Origin: Anaerophilus nitritigenes
Lineage (GTDB): Bacteria; Bacillota; Clostridia; Peptostreptococcales; Thermotaleaceae
Length of the DNA: 64,000 nt
Assembly (NCBI RefSeq): GCF_004138215.1
Contig: NZ_RYYS01000103.1
Coordinates: 22,220 to 86,219, forward strand
Direction: 5' to 3'
Under the pieces are notes generated by a model. The model did not search any database. It saw nothing but the letters and a program-made list of their open reading frames with translations, and was not told the DNA's origin. The translations under genes were made by a program, and so were the position numbers. Below are positions 36,341 to 45,238 of the stretch, piece by piece; positions within the stretch are counted from its first letter, which is position 1, and each line of letters opens with the position of its first letter.

Positions 36341-37696
36341 ATGACAGAAAGAGAAAAAATGATGGGAGAAGAGAAAATTTCTAGTGTATTATTAAAATTG
36401 TCTATACCAGCAATTATAGGTATGCTTGTAAATGCTATTTATAATGTAGTAGATACTGCTTTTGTAGGAATGTTAAAAAATACGAGTGCTATTGCTGCTG
36501 TTAGTGTAGCTTTTCCTATGTTTATTATGATAGGAGCCATAGGATTGATGTTTGGAATAGGAGCAGGATCTTATATATCTAGGCTTTTAGGAGAAAAGAA
36601 TAAAAAATTAGCAGATCAAACAGCATCTACTACCTTTTTTACGAGTTTGATTTTTAGTATATTTTTTACTATATTTGGAGTTAAGTTTATTATTCCTATA
36701 TTAAAAATGTTTGGGGCTACAGATACAATTATGGTTTTTGCCAAGGAGTATTCAAAGATTATTATGTTTGGATCTACTTTTACAATCATGAATATGACAC
36801 TTAATAATACGATTCGAGCAGAAGGAAATGCAAAATATAGTATGATGGCTATTAGTATAGGAGCAGTTATAAATATTATATTAGATCCTATTTTTATGTT
36901 TGCATTTGATATGGGAATTAAAGGAGCTGCAGTAGCTACTGTTGTGGCTCAAAGTATATCTTTTATATTTTTGATGAGATATTATATACTTAAAAAAAGC
37001 TATATTCATATCTCTATAAAATATTTTTCTCCTTGTATAAAGATTTATAATGAAATTATGAAAATAGGAGTATCTACTTTTGCTAGACAAGCTTTAGGAA
37101 GCTTTTCTCTAGGGTTTATTAATCTAGCAGCAAAAGCATATGGAGATGCAGCTGTTGCAGCTATGGGAATATCTTTAAGAGTATTTTCATTAGGAATGTT
37201 TGTAATATTTGGATACAATCAAGGATTTCAGCCTGTAGTAGGTTATAATTATGGAGCTAAAAAATATGAAAGAGTCAAAGAATCTATTAAAGTATCTTTA
37301 AAATGGACCAGTATATTTTGCATTATTATTACTATAATATTTAATGTTTTTGCAAAAGAAATTATACTAGTATTTAGTAAAGATATGGATGTAGTCATGA
37401 TCGGAGAAAAGACTTTAAGAGTGATGAGTATGTTATTTCCTTTGTTTGGATTTCAACAAGTTTATGCTGTGTTATTTCAAGCACTAGGAAAAGGAAAAGA
37501 AGCATTAACTTTATCTATAGCCAGACAGGGAATCTTTTTACTTCCTGCAATTTTTATTTTATCTAAATTGTTTCAATTGAATGGAGTGATTTGGAGTCAA
37601 ACTGTTGCAGATTTTTTAACACTTATACTTACAAGTATATTAGCTATTAGATTGCATAAAGAAATAAAAGAAAAAAATACAAATCAAGGAGTATAG
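36341..37696 (+). CDS. MATE-family efflux transporter
   Basis: 451-residue polytopic membrane protein with about twelve transmembrane segments in two homologous halves. Family features: LSIPAIIGMLVNAIYNVVDTAFVG at the N-terminus, NNTIRAEGNAKYSM, and ALGKGKEALTLSIARQGIF in the second half. Exports cationic drugs or metabolites by Na+ or H+ antiport. Co-transcribed with the TetR gene (13-base gap, ribosome binding site AAAGGAGAGTTAGAT). Substrate not predictable. Confidence 0.94.
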   Translation: MTEREKMMGEEKISSVLLKLSIPAIIGMLVNAIYNVVDTAFVGMLKNTSAIAAVSVAFPMFIMIGAIGLMFGIGAGSYISRLLGEKNKKLADQTASTTFFTSLIFSIFFTIFGVKFIIPILKMFGATDTIMVFAKEYSKIIMFGSTFTIMNMTLNNTIRAEGNAKYSMMAISIGAVINIILDPIFMFAFDMGIKGAAVATVVAQSISFIFLMRYYILKKSYIHISIKYFSPCIKIYNEIMKIGVSTFARQALGSFSLGFINLAAKAYGDAAVAAMGISLRVFSLGMFVIFGYNQGFQPVVGYNYGAKKYERVKESIKVSLKWTSIFCIIITIIFNVFAKEIILVFSKDMDVVMIGEKTLRVMSMLFPLFGFQQVYAVLFQALGKGKEALTLSIARQGIFLLPAIFILSKLFQLNGVIWSQTVADFLTLILTSILAIRLHKEIKEKNTNQGV

Positions 37697-37771
37697 AGTA
37701 AAAAAATAAAGGAAATCCAATTTATCAGTAAAATACGGATAAAATTAAACAAAAAAGGGAGTGATTGTATT

Positions 37772-38902
37772 TTGATAAGAATAATAAAATTAGTGATTGT
37801 CGTTTTAGTGTGTATATTATTTGGATCTATAACTTATGCACACAGTCTGTCAAAAGGAACGGTTATCGAAAATGGAACAATTCTTTTGAAAGAACCTAAG
37901 ATAAATTCTCAAGTGATAGAAAGACTTTCATTAGAAGATGAAGTATATATAGAGAACAATCATGGAAGATGGTATAAAGTTTCTACGAAAAGAGGCACTT
38001 TTGGCTGGGTTCATAGTGAATGTGTTCTTTTAGGAAAAGCAGAAAAGCCATTCATACAAAATGCTGTTGTAAATACAGAATCTATAAATATATATAAAGA
38101 AGCTAATATTGAAGCGGATATTTTAGGAAGATTAGGTTTTGCTACAAAGATTGCAATAGTGAAAAAAAAGGATGGATGGATTGAGATTTGTATGGGAGAT
38201 GAAGTTTTAGGATGGGCAGTAGATGAGGATATACAAATTATTCCTCATAATAAAAAAGGAAAAATTTCAACAGATAGCCCAATTTTATCTAATCCTTCTT
38301 CAAATATGAAAAGTATAGATAAAATTGATAAAAATGAAAAATTTAATATTCTTGATTTAAAAGAAGACTATTTTGAAATTGAATACAAAGGCAAAAAAGG
38401 ATGGGTTCTTGCAAAAAATGTAGGGTTGATTCATGAAGAATTTTTTCCTGAAAGCTTTGCAAAGAAAGAAATAAATATAAAAGAAGAACAAGAAAATATA
38501 ACTACAACAAGAGAACAAATTATAGAGGATGCCAAATATTTAGGAAATGATTATAAAGTGATAGGTTATGATTTGTCTATACGATCTTGTGGAAAAAGTG
38601 TAGGATCAAAATATAGAGGTTATACCAAAACAGGTATTAACTTAAATGGAAAGCAATGGGGAGAAGCAATGGTAGTTGCGGTAGATTCAAAACAGATTCC
38701 TCTTGGAAGTAAGGTACTTATATTATTTGATGAAAATGATTGGAGATCCAAATACAATGGTATTTATCTTGCAGCAGATACGGGTGGTGGCATTAAAGGA
38801 AATGTAATTGATATCTACTTAGGAGATGGGGGAGACGATCAGATTCAAGCAGTAAAAGATTTTGGAACAGCTACTAATGTAATTGTATATATTCTAAATT
38901 AA
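37772..38902 (+). CDS. Secreted SH3 and 3D-domain cell-wall protein
   Basis: 376-residue exported protein. TTG start after AAAGGGAGTGATTGTATT; signal peptide to about residue 23 (SITYA). Three bacterial SH3-type repeats follow (about 28-90, 95-155, 165-215; each has a WYKV- or GWV-like ending), then a C-terminal 3D domain (about 275-376) with the three conserved aspartates: VAVDSKQIPLG, AADTGGGIKG and IDIYLGDGG. The 3D domain is related to the catalytic domain of the lytic transglycosylase MltA, and proteins of this build occur as spore or vegetative cell-wall enzymes. Likely peptidoglycan binding and cleavage. Confidence 0.88.
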   Translation: MIRIIKLVIVVLVCILFGSITYAHSLSKGTVIENGTILLKEPKINSQVIERLSLEDEVYIENNHGRWYKVSTKRGTFGWVHSECVLLGKAEKPFIQNAVVNTESINIYKEANIEADILGRLGFATKIAIVKKKDGWIEICMGDEVLGWAVDEDIQIIPHNKKGKISTDSPILSNPSSNMKSIDKIDKNEKFNILDLKEDYFEIEYKGKKGWVLAKNVGLIHEEFFPESFAKKEINIKEEQENITTTREQIIEDAKYLGNDYKVIGYDLSIRSCGKSVGSKYRGYTKTGINLNGKQWGEAMVVAVDSKQIPLGSKVLILFDENDWRSKYNGIYLAADTGGGIKGNVIDIYLGDGGDDQIQAVKDFGTATNVIVYILN

Positions 38903-38922
38903 GCCCTTATGGGCTTTTTTTG
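38901..38922 (+). terminator. Terminator after the 3D-domain gene
   Basis: AAGCCC (38901-38906), loop TTAT, GGGCTT (38911-38916) and TTTTT; the stop codon overlaps the left arm. Confidence 0.85.
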
Positions 38923-38968
38923 TATACAAAAATAATATAATGGAAAAAATAAAAATGGAGGTGCTAAA

Positions 38969-40063
38969 TTGAAACAAACATTAACTCATAGACAAATTTC
39001 TTTTATTGTTTTTGGACTCGTAGTAGGTTATGGACTTATTAATTTACCACAAAAAGTAGCAGAGAGCGGAGGAACACAAGGATGGGTTTCTTTAGTTTTT
39101 GCCACAGTCTTTACAATGTTTTTTACTTATATTATTTTAAGTCTTAGTTTGAGTTATCCTAATCAAACAATTGATGAATATAGCAAAGTATTAATGAATT
39201 CATTTTTTTCATATATTATAGTAATTTTTTATATTATATATTTTTTTATATCATTTTGTATGATGACTAGAATTACTTGTGAAACTATTAAGTTAACTAT
39301 ACTTACTAATACTCCTATATGGGTAATTTCTTTGACTTTGTTAATAGTGGTTTATTATGCAGTCATACATAAAATATTTACGATAGGAAGAATTTGTGAA
39401 ATTTATGGGATGATGATTATTACAGGTTCAATTTTTCTATTTTTTGCTATATTTTTAGAAGGAGAATGGATTCATCTACTTCCTTTTTTTGAAGTACAAC
39501 AGTTGCCTAAATATATTTATAACTCAAAATCTATTGTTTTTTCTTTTTTAGGAATAGAAATTTTAACAATTTTACCCATACAAAAGAAAGATAATATTCA
39601 TGTATATAAATATGTTTTGGGGATGATTTTATTTATAGGTTTTTTTTATATTTTAGATGTGGAAGCTTGTATAGCTGTCATGGGATCTGAAAATATTATA
39701 TATTATCATGATGCATTATTGGCTACATTGAGAAGAATAGATATTAAAGAGCTTCAATTTATTAGAAGATTAGATGGGATTTTTATTATTGTATGGATTA
39801 TGTCTATATTTTGTAGTGTGTTGATTGAGGTATATGCAACTGTACATTTGATCAGCAAAAAATTTAAAAACATATCTTTTTCCAAGATAGCTGTTTTTGT
39901 AAGCATTATAGGATTTTTTATATCTTTACTTCCAATGACTTTTATGCAAACAGAAGAAATATTAGATATAGTGAGTAAAATGGGAGTTTTGACTGTTGTT
40001 GTTTTTCCTACAATATTGTTTATTATTGAAAAGGTGAAAAAAAATGTTAAAAAAAGCATATGA
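38969..40063 (+). CDS. Germinant receptor B subunit (GerAB-type permease)
   Basis: 364-residue membrane protein with about ten transmembrane segments, in the GerAB/endospore germination permease family (opening LTHRQISFIVFGLVVGYGLINLP, then VAESGGTQGWVSLV). TTG start eight bases after TGGAGG. First gene of a three-gene ger operon; its 3' end overlaps the GerAC gene by 20 bases. In germinant receptors the B subunit binds the amino-acid trigger. The terminator before it indicates a promoter in the 50 bases upstream; I could not recognise a SigG promoter with confidence. Confidence 0.92.
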   Translation: MKQTLTHRQISFIVFGLVVGYGLINLPQKVAESGGTQGWVSLVFATVFTMFFTYIILSLSLSYPNQTIDEYSKVLMNSFFSYIIVIFYIIYFFISFCMMTRITCETIKLTILTNTPIWVISLTLLIVVYYAVIHKIFTIGRICEIYGMMIITGSIFLFFAIFLEGEWIHLLPFFEVQQLPKYIYNSKSIVFSFLGIEILTILPIQKKDNIHVYKYVLGMILFIGFFYILDVEACIAVMGSENIIYYHDALLATLRRIDIKELQFIRRLDGIFIIVWIMSIFCSVLIEVYATVHLISKKFKNISFSKIAVFVSIIGFFISLLPMTFMQTEEILDIVSKMGVLTVVVFPTILFIIEKVKKNVKKSI

Positions 40064-41186
40064 AATTTTGATTTTAATAATATGCAGCATAGCTTTAGTT
40101 GGATGTTGGGATTATAGAGATATTGATCAAAAGTGTGTGGTAGTTTCTATAGGAGTAGATAAAGTAAAGAATATGATTGAATTTTCAGGAGAAGTAGCAC
40201 AGTTTGCTTCTTCTAAAGAGAAAGGTGAAAAAGCACAAGTAGCTAATGTATACAATATGGAATCTTTGGGAAAAACCTTTGGAGAAGCGAGAAAAAATTA
40301 TGATTCAAGCAATCCATTTCCACTGTTCTTAGGAGCGGCAAGAGTTGTTGTTTTTGGACAAGATTATGCGAAAGAAGGAATAGGATCTTATTTAAATAGA
40401 GTAGATAGAACTACTGATTATAGAAAGACAGTATTAGCAGTAGTAAGTAAAGAAAAGCCTTCAATTCTTTTAAATACAGATACCCAAAAAGATATAGCAG
40501 TAGGATTTTTGATAGAAAATATTATAGGTTATTTAGAGAATAAAGGAAGGAGTATATATTCTACTGTTGGAGATCTCTTATCTGATATAGAATTACAACA
40601 AGCAGGATATGTTATGCCTTATATAGGAATGAAAAAAGATAATATATCTTATTTAGGACTTGCAGTAATGAAGGATTCTAAATTAATAGATATCATAGAT
40701 GAGAAAAACACACAAGGAATGTTGTATTTGTTGGTGAAAAACCTATCTTCATTTGAAGGGATAGAGGAAATAGAAAACAAAAATAACAAATATTCTTTTT
40801 TGATATCTATAAAAAAAAGAAAGATAAAAATAGACTATGAAAAAAACATACCTGTTATTTATATTGATCTTGATTTAGATGCGCAGCTTTCCTATCAATA
40901 TTATAGAGAGCATCTACATAAAAAAAATATAGAAAAGTTAGAAAAAGAAATTTCTAAAAAACAAAAACAAAAAATACAACAGATCATTCAAAAAGCACAG
41001 AAAGAATACAAATGTGATATTTTTGGATTTGCTGAATATTTTAGAGCACAACACATACAAGAATATGAAAAGATGAAATGGAGAGAAATTTTTCCCAATT
41101 CGAAAGTAGTCATTCGTGTAAATACTAAAATAATTAATACAAATTTAGTAAATCAAAATGTTAAAGAAAAAGTCACAGAGGAATGA
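40044..41186 (+). CDS. Germinant receptor C subunit (Ger(x)C lipoprotein)
   Basis: 380-residue lipoprotein: signal peptide with lipobox ALVGC22, followed by the family hallmark WDYRDIDQKCVVVSIGVD. The three-domain GerC body continues with FGEARKNYDSSNPFPLFLGAARVVVFG. Anchored at the outer face of the spore inner membrane. Overlaps the B subunit gene by 20 bases and the A subunit gene by four, so the three are made together. Confidence 0.93.
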   Translation: MLKKAYEILILIICSIALVGCWDYRDIDQKCVVVSIGVDKVKNMIEFSGEVAQFASSKEKGEKAQVANVYNMESLGKTFGEARKNYDSSNPFPLFLGAARVVVFGQDYAKEGIGSYLNRVDRTTDYRKTVLAVVSKEKPSILLNTDTQKDIAVGFLIENIIGYLENKGRSIYSTVGDLLSDIELQQAGYVMPYIGMKKDNISYLGLAVMKDSKLIDIIDEKNTQGMLYLLVKNLSSFEGIEEIENKNNKYSFLISIKKRKIKIDYEKNIPVIYIDLDLDAQLSYQYYREHLHKKNIEKLEKEISKKQKQKIQQIIQKAQKEYKCDIFGFAEYFRAQHIQEYEKMKWREIFPNSKVVIRVNTKIINTNLVNQNVKEKVTEE

Positions 41187-42610
41187 ATAAGATGAATCAA
41201 AAAAAACTATGGATAGAAAAGCTACAAAAAATAGATGATAAAGTCCTTATAAAAAAGATTTCTATGGATTATGGGGATATCTTTTTAGCATATATTCCTT
41301 TATTAACAGATAGAAAAATGATTTCTGAATACATTATAAAACCTATATTAAATAAAAAAAGTGAAAAAATAGATATAGAAAAACTTCTTCATTCTATTAT
41401 TTATATAGACGATGCATTTTCAGATGAAAATATAGAGAAATTAGAAGAGTATATTTTAAAAGGAAATTCTATTATCTTTTGTTCTTATTCTAAAGATTAT
41501 ATTGTTGCAAATACAAAAAAGACACAAAAAAGAGCAGTTAGCCCTCCAGAACTAGAAACTACACTAAGAGCTCCTAAAGATGCTTTTACAGAAAGCTTAG
41601 AGACAAATTTATCTTTGATTCGATATAGAATAAAAGATAAATCATTAAAAATGGATTCATATTGTATAGGGACAAGAACAAAGACAGATGTAGTTATGGT
41701 ATATATAGAAGATATAGTAAATACAGAATATGTACAAGAAGTAAAAGAGAAATTATCAAAAGTAAAAATTGATGGAATATTAGAATCAGGATATATACAA
41801 AAGATTTTATTAAATAATACATTTGATATGTTTCCTCAAACAGGAATTGCTGAAAGATCAGATACAGTATGTGCCAATATTTTAGAAGGAAAGATTGGTA
41901 TTTTTATAGAAGGAAGTAATATAGCTTTAGTAGTTCCTAAAATATTTATTGAATTTTTAGATGCAGGAGAAGATCATTATGATAATTTATATTTAGGGAT
42001 TTTTTCTAAATTTTTAAGAGTATTTTCTCTCTTTGCATCTTTATTATTATCTTCTTTATATGTAGCTATAGTAAGCTTTCATACAGATATTTTACCGCCT
42101 CAGTTTATATTAGCATTAGCTACATCAAGAATAGCAGTTCCTTTCAATTCTATAGTAGAAGCTATATTAATGGAACTTATAGCAGAAATATTAAGAGAAG
42201 CAAGTATAAGACTTCCAAAACAAGTAGGACCAGCTATTGGAATTGTAGGAGCTATTGTAATTGGACAAGCTGCTGTTGCAGCAGGAGTTATAAGTCCTTT
42301 GATTGTAATTATTGTATCTCTTTCTATGTTGTGTTCTTTTGTAGCGCCAGATTATACAATTATGAGTCCTATTAGAATTTTAAAATTTATGATTATTTTT
42401 TTAACAGGTATATTAGGTTTATTTGGATTGGTGATGGGATTTACATTAATTGTGATTCATCTTAGTAGTTTGACAACTTTAGGAATTCCATATCTTTCAG
42501 GATTGGCTCCATTGAAGATAAAAGATATAAAGCATTATCTTTTAAGCGAGATTACCCTTTCTAAAAAAAGACCAAGCTTTTTAAAGACCAAGGATCAAGT
42601 TAGAAAATAA
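41183..42610 (+). CDS. Germinant receptor A subunit (GerAA)
   Basis: 475-residue GerA-family protein. The hydrophilic N-terminal domain occupies about 1-260. The membrane domain has the conserved ARIAVPFNSIVEA-like segment (SRIAVPFNSIVEAILMELIAEILREASIRLPKQVG) and GAIVIGQAAVAAGVISPL; GerA proteins have about five transmembrane segments and can form a channel that releases ions during germination. The gene start overlaps the preceding stop (ATGA). The subunit order B-C-A differs from the usual A-B-C. Confidence 0.94.
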   Translation: MNKMNQKKLWIEKLQKIDDKVLIKKISMDYGDIFLAYIPLLTDRKMISEYIIKPILNKKSEKIDIEKLLHSIIYIDDAFSDENIEKLEEYILKGNSIIFCSYSKDYIVANTKKTQKRAVSPPELETTLRAPKDAFTESLETNLSLIRYRIKDKSLKMDSYCIGTRTKTDVVMVYIEDIVNTEYVQEVKEKLSKVKIDGILESGYIQKILLNNTFDMFPQTGIAERSDTVCANILEGKIGIFIEGSNIALVVPKIFIEFLDAGEDHYDNLYLGIFSKFLRVFSLFASLLLSSLYVAIVSFHTDILPPQFILALATSRIAVPFNSIVEAILMELIAEILREASIRLPKQVGPAIGIVGAIVIGQAAVAAGVISPLIVIIVSLSMLCSFVAPDYTIMSPIRILKFMIIFLTGILGLFGLVMGFTLIVIHLSSLTTLGIPYLSGLAPLKIKDIKHYLLSEITLSKKRPSFLKTKDQVRK

Positions 42611-42664
42611 AATTTCTAAACTTTACAAAAAATAAGATAAATACTAAAATAAAAGAGAAGTTTA

Positions 42665-42690
42665 AATAGGCCATTTTGGCTTATTTTTTT
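42665..42690 (+). terminator. Terminator of the ger operon
   Basis: AATAGGCCA (42665-42673), loop TTT, TGGCTTATT (42677-42685), nine pairs with one G-U, then TTTTT. It directly abuts the ribosome binding site of the next gene. Confidence 0.75.
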
Positions 42691-42703
42691 GGAGATGATG
42701 ATT

Positions 42704-44380
42704 TTGGCAGAATTATTTAGACATATGATGAATAATCTGGGTTATGTAATTGTTATTTCTTTTTTTATATCTAAATTGCATACATTTAGACAGATGATCC
42801 AAAAAGATAAGATCAATAAAATAGAAAAGATTTTATTGGGTTTTGTATTTGGAGGGACAGGAATTTTAGGTACATATGTAGGAATTGACGTAGCAGGTGC
42901 AATTGCTAATACAAGAAACATAGGAGTAATGGTAGGAGGTATTTTGTGTGGACCTTTTGTAGGTTTAATGGGAGCAGGATTAGCAGCGATTCATAGAATA
43001 TATATTGATACAGGAGGGATTACTACACTACCATGTGCTTTAGCTACGTTGATAGGGGGATATTTATCAGGAATAATTTATAAAAAATCTAATATGAAGA
43101 ATAGGTGTATGTATGGATTTATAGGTGGAGTTTTAGTAGAAAATCTTAGTATGTTTTTTATTCTTCTATTTTCAAAACCATTTGATCTTGCATTAATCAT
43201 TGTAAAACAAATTTATCTGCCAATGGTTTTAATCAATGGAGTAGGAATTAGTATTATCATTATGATTACACAAAATATTTTTGAAGCAAAGGAGGAGATT
43301 ATAGCAAAGCAGGCAAAGAATGCTTTAGAGATTGCTAATAAAACTCTTCCTTATTTTAGAGATATTAATAAATCAAATCTTGAGAAAGTCTGCAAAATTA
43401 TAAAAGAGTCTGTAGATGTAGATGCTGTATCGATTACAGATGAAAAACATATCTTGGCTCATGTAGGCAGTGGAGAAGATCATCATATTCCTGGAAAATC
43501 TATTTTGACACAAGCTACTCAAAGAGTAATTCATAAGGATCAAATCGAAGTATTAAATAAAGCTACAGATATTAATTGTGTGGATAGAAATTGTCCACTT
43601 AGGTCTGGAATTATTGTTCCATTAAAAGAGAATGAAAACGTAATAGGAACTCTTAAATTATATTATGAAAGGGAACATGCTATTACTTTTAGAGATATTA
43701 GCCTAGCAGAAGGGTTATCTCAACTTATATCTACTCAAATTGAAATTAGTAAATTGCAAAAGCTAAAAGATATAGCAACAAAATCGGAAATCAAAGCATT
43801 ACAAGCTCAAATCAATCCTCATTTTTTATTTAATGCTTTAAATACAATTGTATCTTTTATAAGAATCAACCCAGATGAAGCAAGAGAGCTTATGATTCAT
43901 TTATCTACTTATTTAAGATATAATTTGGAAAAAGGAGATCAATTAGTCAGTTTACATAAAGAACTAGATCAAGTTAGAGCATATATAAAAATTGAGCAAG
44001 CTAGATATAAAGATAAATTAAATATCATATATAAGATAGAAGATATTTTAGATGTAAAGATCCCAAGTCTTACTATACAACCATTAGTTGAAAATGCTAT
44101 TCGACATGGAATATTAAAAAAAGGAGAGCAGGGATCTGTAATCATTTGCATAAAGAACCAAAATGAAAAAGTAAAAATCATTATAGAAGATGATGGAGTA
44201 GGAATTTCTGATGAAATTATACAATGTATTTATAAAGGAAAGATGGAGAATGGAAAAATAGGCCTTCTTAATGTACATAATCGATTGAAACTCATTTATG
44301 GAGCAGGACTTAAGTTTAAACGTTTAAAAAAGGGAACGAGAGTATCTTTTGAGATCAATAGAAAGGGGGAAGAACTTTGA
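42704..44380 (+). CDS. LytS/BtsS-type sensor histidine kinase
   Basis: 558-residue sensor kinase. The N-terminal 5TM-Lyt membrane domain (LGTYVGIDVAGAIANTRNIGVMVGGILCGPFVG) is followed by a GAF domain (about 215-345, with CVDRNCPLRSGIIVPL) and a HisK/HATPase module (QINPHFLFNALNTI with the phospho-His; PLVENAIRHG; DDGVGI). Start at TTG 42704, nine bases after GGAG; ATGs at 42695/42698 are too close to it. Overlaps its LytTR partner by four bases. This domain set is that of BtsS/YpdA/LytS; BtsS in E. coli senses pyruvate. The cstA gene next door supports the same signal here. Confidence 0.92.
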   Translation: MAELFRHMMNNLGYVIVISFFISKLHTFRQMIQKDKINKIEKILLGFVFGGTGILGTYVGIDVAGAIANTRNIGVMVGGILCGPFVGLMGAGLAAIHRIYIDTGGITTLPCALATLIGGYLSGIIYKKSNMKNRCMYGFIGGVLVENLSMFFILLFSKPFDLALIIVKQIYLPMVLINGVGISIIIMITQNIFEAKEEIIAKQAKNALEIANKTLPYFRDINKSNLEKVCKIIKESVDVDAVSITDEKHILAHVGSGEDHHIPGKSILTQATQRVIHKDQIEVLNKATDINCVDRNCPLRSGIIVPLKENENVIGTLKLYYEREHAITFRDISLAEGLSQLISTQIEISKLQKLKDIATKSEIKALQAQINPHFLFNALNTIVSFIRINPDEARELMIHLSTYLRYNLEKGDQLVSLHKELDQVRAYIKIEQARYKDKLNIIYKIEDILDVKIPSLTIQPLVENAIRHGILKKGEQGSVIICIKNQNEKVKIIIEDDGVGISDEIIQCIYKGKMENGKIGLLNVHNRLKLIYGAGLKFKRLKKGTRVSFEINRKGEEL

Positions 44381-45090
44381 GGTGTATTATCATAGAAGAT
44401 GAATATCCTTCAAGGGAGGAGTTAAAATATTTTATTAAAAATTATAGTAGTATTCAAATTATAGAAGAATTTGAAGATGGACTTAGTGCCTTGAAATTTT
44501 TGCAAAAAAATGAGATAGATGTAGTATTTGCAGATATTAATATGCCTAAGTTAGATGGTATGACTTTTAGTAAGATTATTCATAGATTTGAGAAAAATCC
44601 TAAGATCGTATTTATTACTGCATATAAAGAATATGCCATAGAGGCTTTTGAAATTTATGCTTTTGATTATATTTTAAAGCCTTATTCCAATGAAAGGATA
44701 ATTCAAACTCTTAAGAAACTACAAGAACATAAAGAAGGAAATTTTAAAGAAAATTGTTTATATCATAAAGTTATTGTATGTAAAAATGAAAAAATGATTG
44801 TTCTTGATTGTACAGATATATATTATTGTGAAGCTCATGAAAGAGAAACTTTTGTATATACAAAAGAGGAAAAATATATTGCAAAAATTAATATTTCACA
44901 GTTTTTTGATAAGCTTTCTAAAGATCATTTTTTTAGAAGTCATCGTTCTTATATTATTAATCTGGATAAAATACAAGAAATTATCCCTTGGTTTCACCAT
45001 ACATACAATGTAAAAATGAAAGATTTAGATTGTGAAATTCCTGTAAGCAGAAATAATATAAAAATATTTAAAGAAAAGATGGGCATATGA
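44377..45090 (+). CDS. LytTR-family response regulator
   Basis: 237-residue regulator with a receiver domain (IIIEDEYPSREELKYF; phospho-Asp in FADINMPKLDG; Lys in YILKPYSNE) and a C-terminal LytTR DNA-binding domain (CTDIYYCEAHERETFVYT, FFRSHRSYIINLDKIQEI). TTG start overlapping the kinase stop, ribosome binding site GGGGGAAG. Expected to bind paired direct repeats; such a pair lies upstream of cstA at 45121-45152. Terminator follows immediately. Confidence 0.94.
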   Translation: MRCIIIEDEYPSREELKYFIKNYSSIQIIEEFEDGLSALKFLQKNEIDVVFADINMPKLDGMTFSKIIHRFEKNPKIVFITAYKEYAIEAFEIYAFDYILKPYSNERIIQTLKKLQEHKEGNFKENCLYHKVIVCKNEKMIVLDCTDIYYCEAHERETFVYTKEEKYIAKINISQFFDKLSKDHFFRSHRSYIINLDKIQEIIPWFHHTYNVKMKDLDCEIPVSRNNIKIFKEKMGI

Positions 45091-45119
45091 CACGAATAAA
45101 ATTTCGTGTTTATTTTTTT
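45089..45119 (+). terminator. Terminator of the kinase-regulator operon
   Basis: ACACGA (45090-45095) and TCGTGT (45104-45109), with an AT-rich loop that can pair further (ATAAAATT), then a long T-run. Confidence 0.8.
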
Positions 45120-45120
45120 G

Positions 45121-45188
45121 CATTTCATGTCATTTTTAGATCACTTCATTGCAAAAGAGATATGATTTTAGAGGGTTGAATTTATAAT
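45121..45188 (+). promoter_or_regulatory. Putative LytTR operator and promoter of cstA
   Basis: CATTTCATGTC (45121-45131) and CACTTCATTGC (45142-45152) agree at 8 of 11 positions and are spaced exactly 21 bases, two helical turns, the layout of LytTR-regulator binding sites. A TATAAT lies at 45183-45188 with no good -35, as expected for an activator-dependent promoter. Both are between the regulator's terminator and the cstA start. Confidence 0.58.
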
Positions 45189-45238
45189 GAAATATAAAGA
45201 AGTAGAAACAAATATTTTTATTTAAAGGAGGGGAAACT

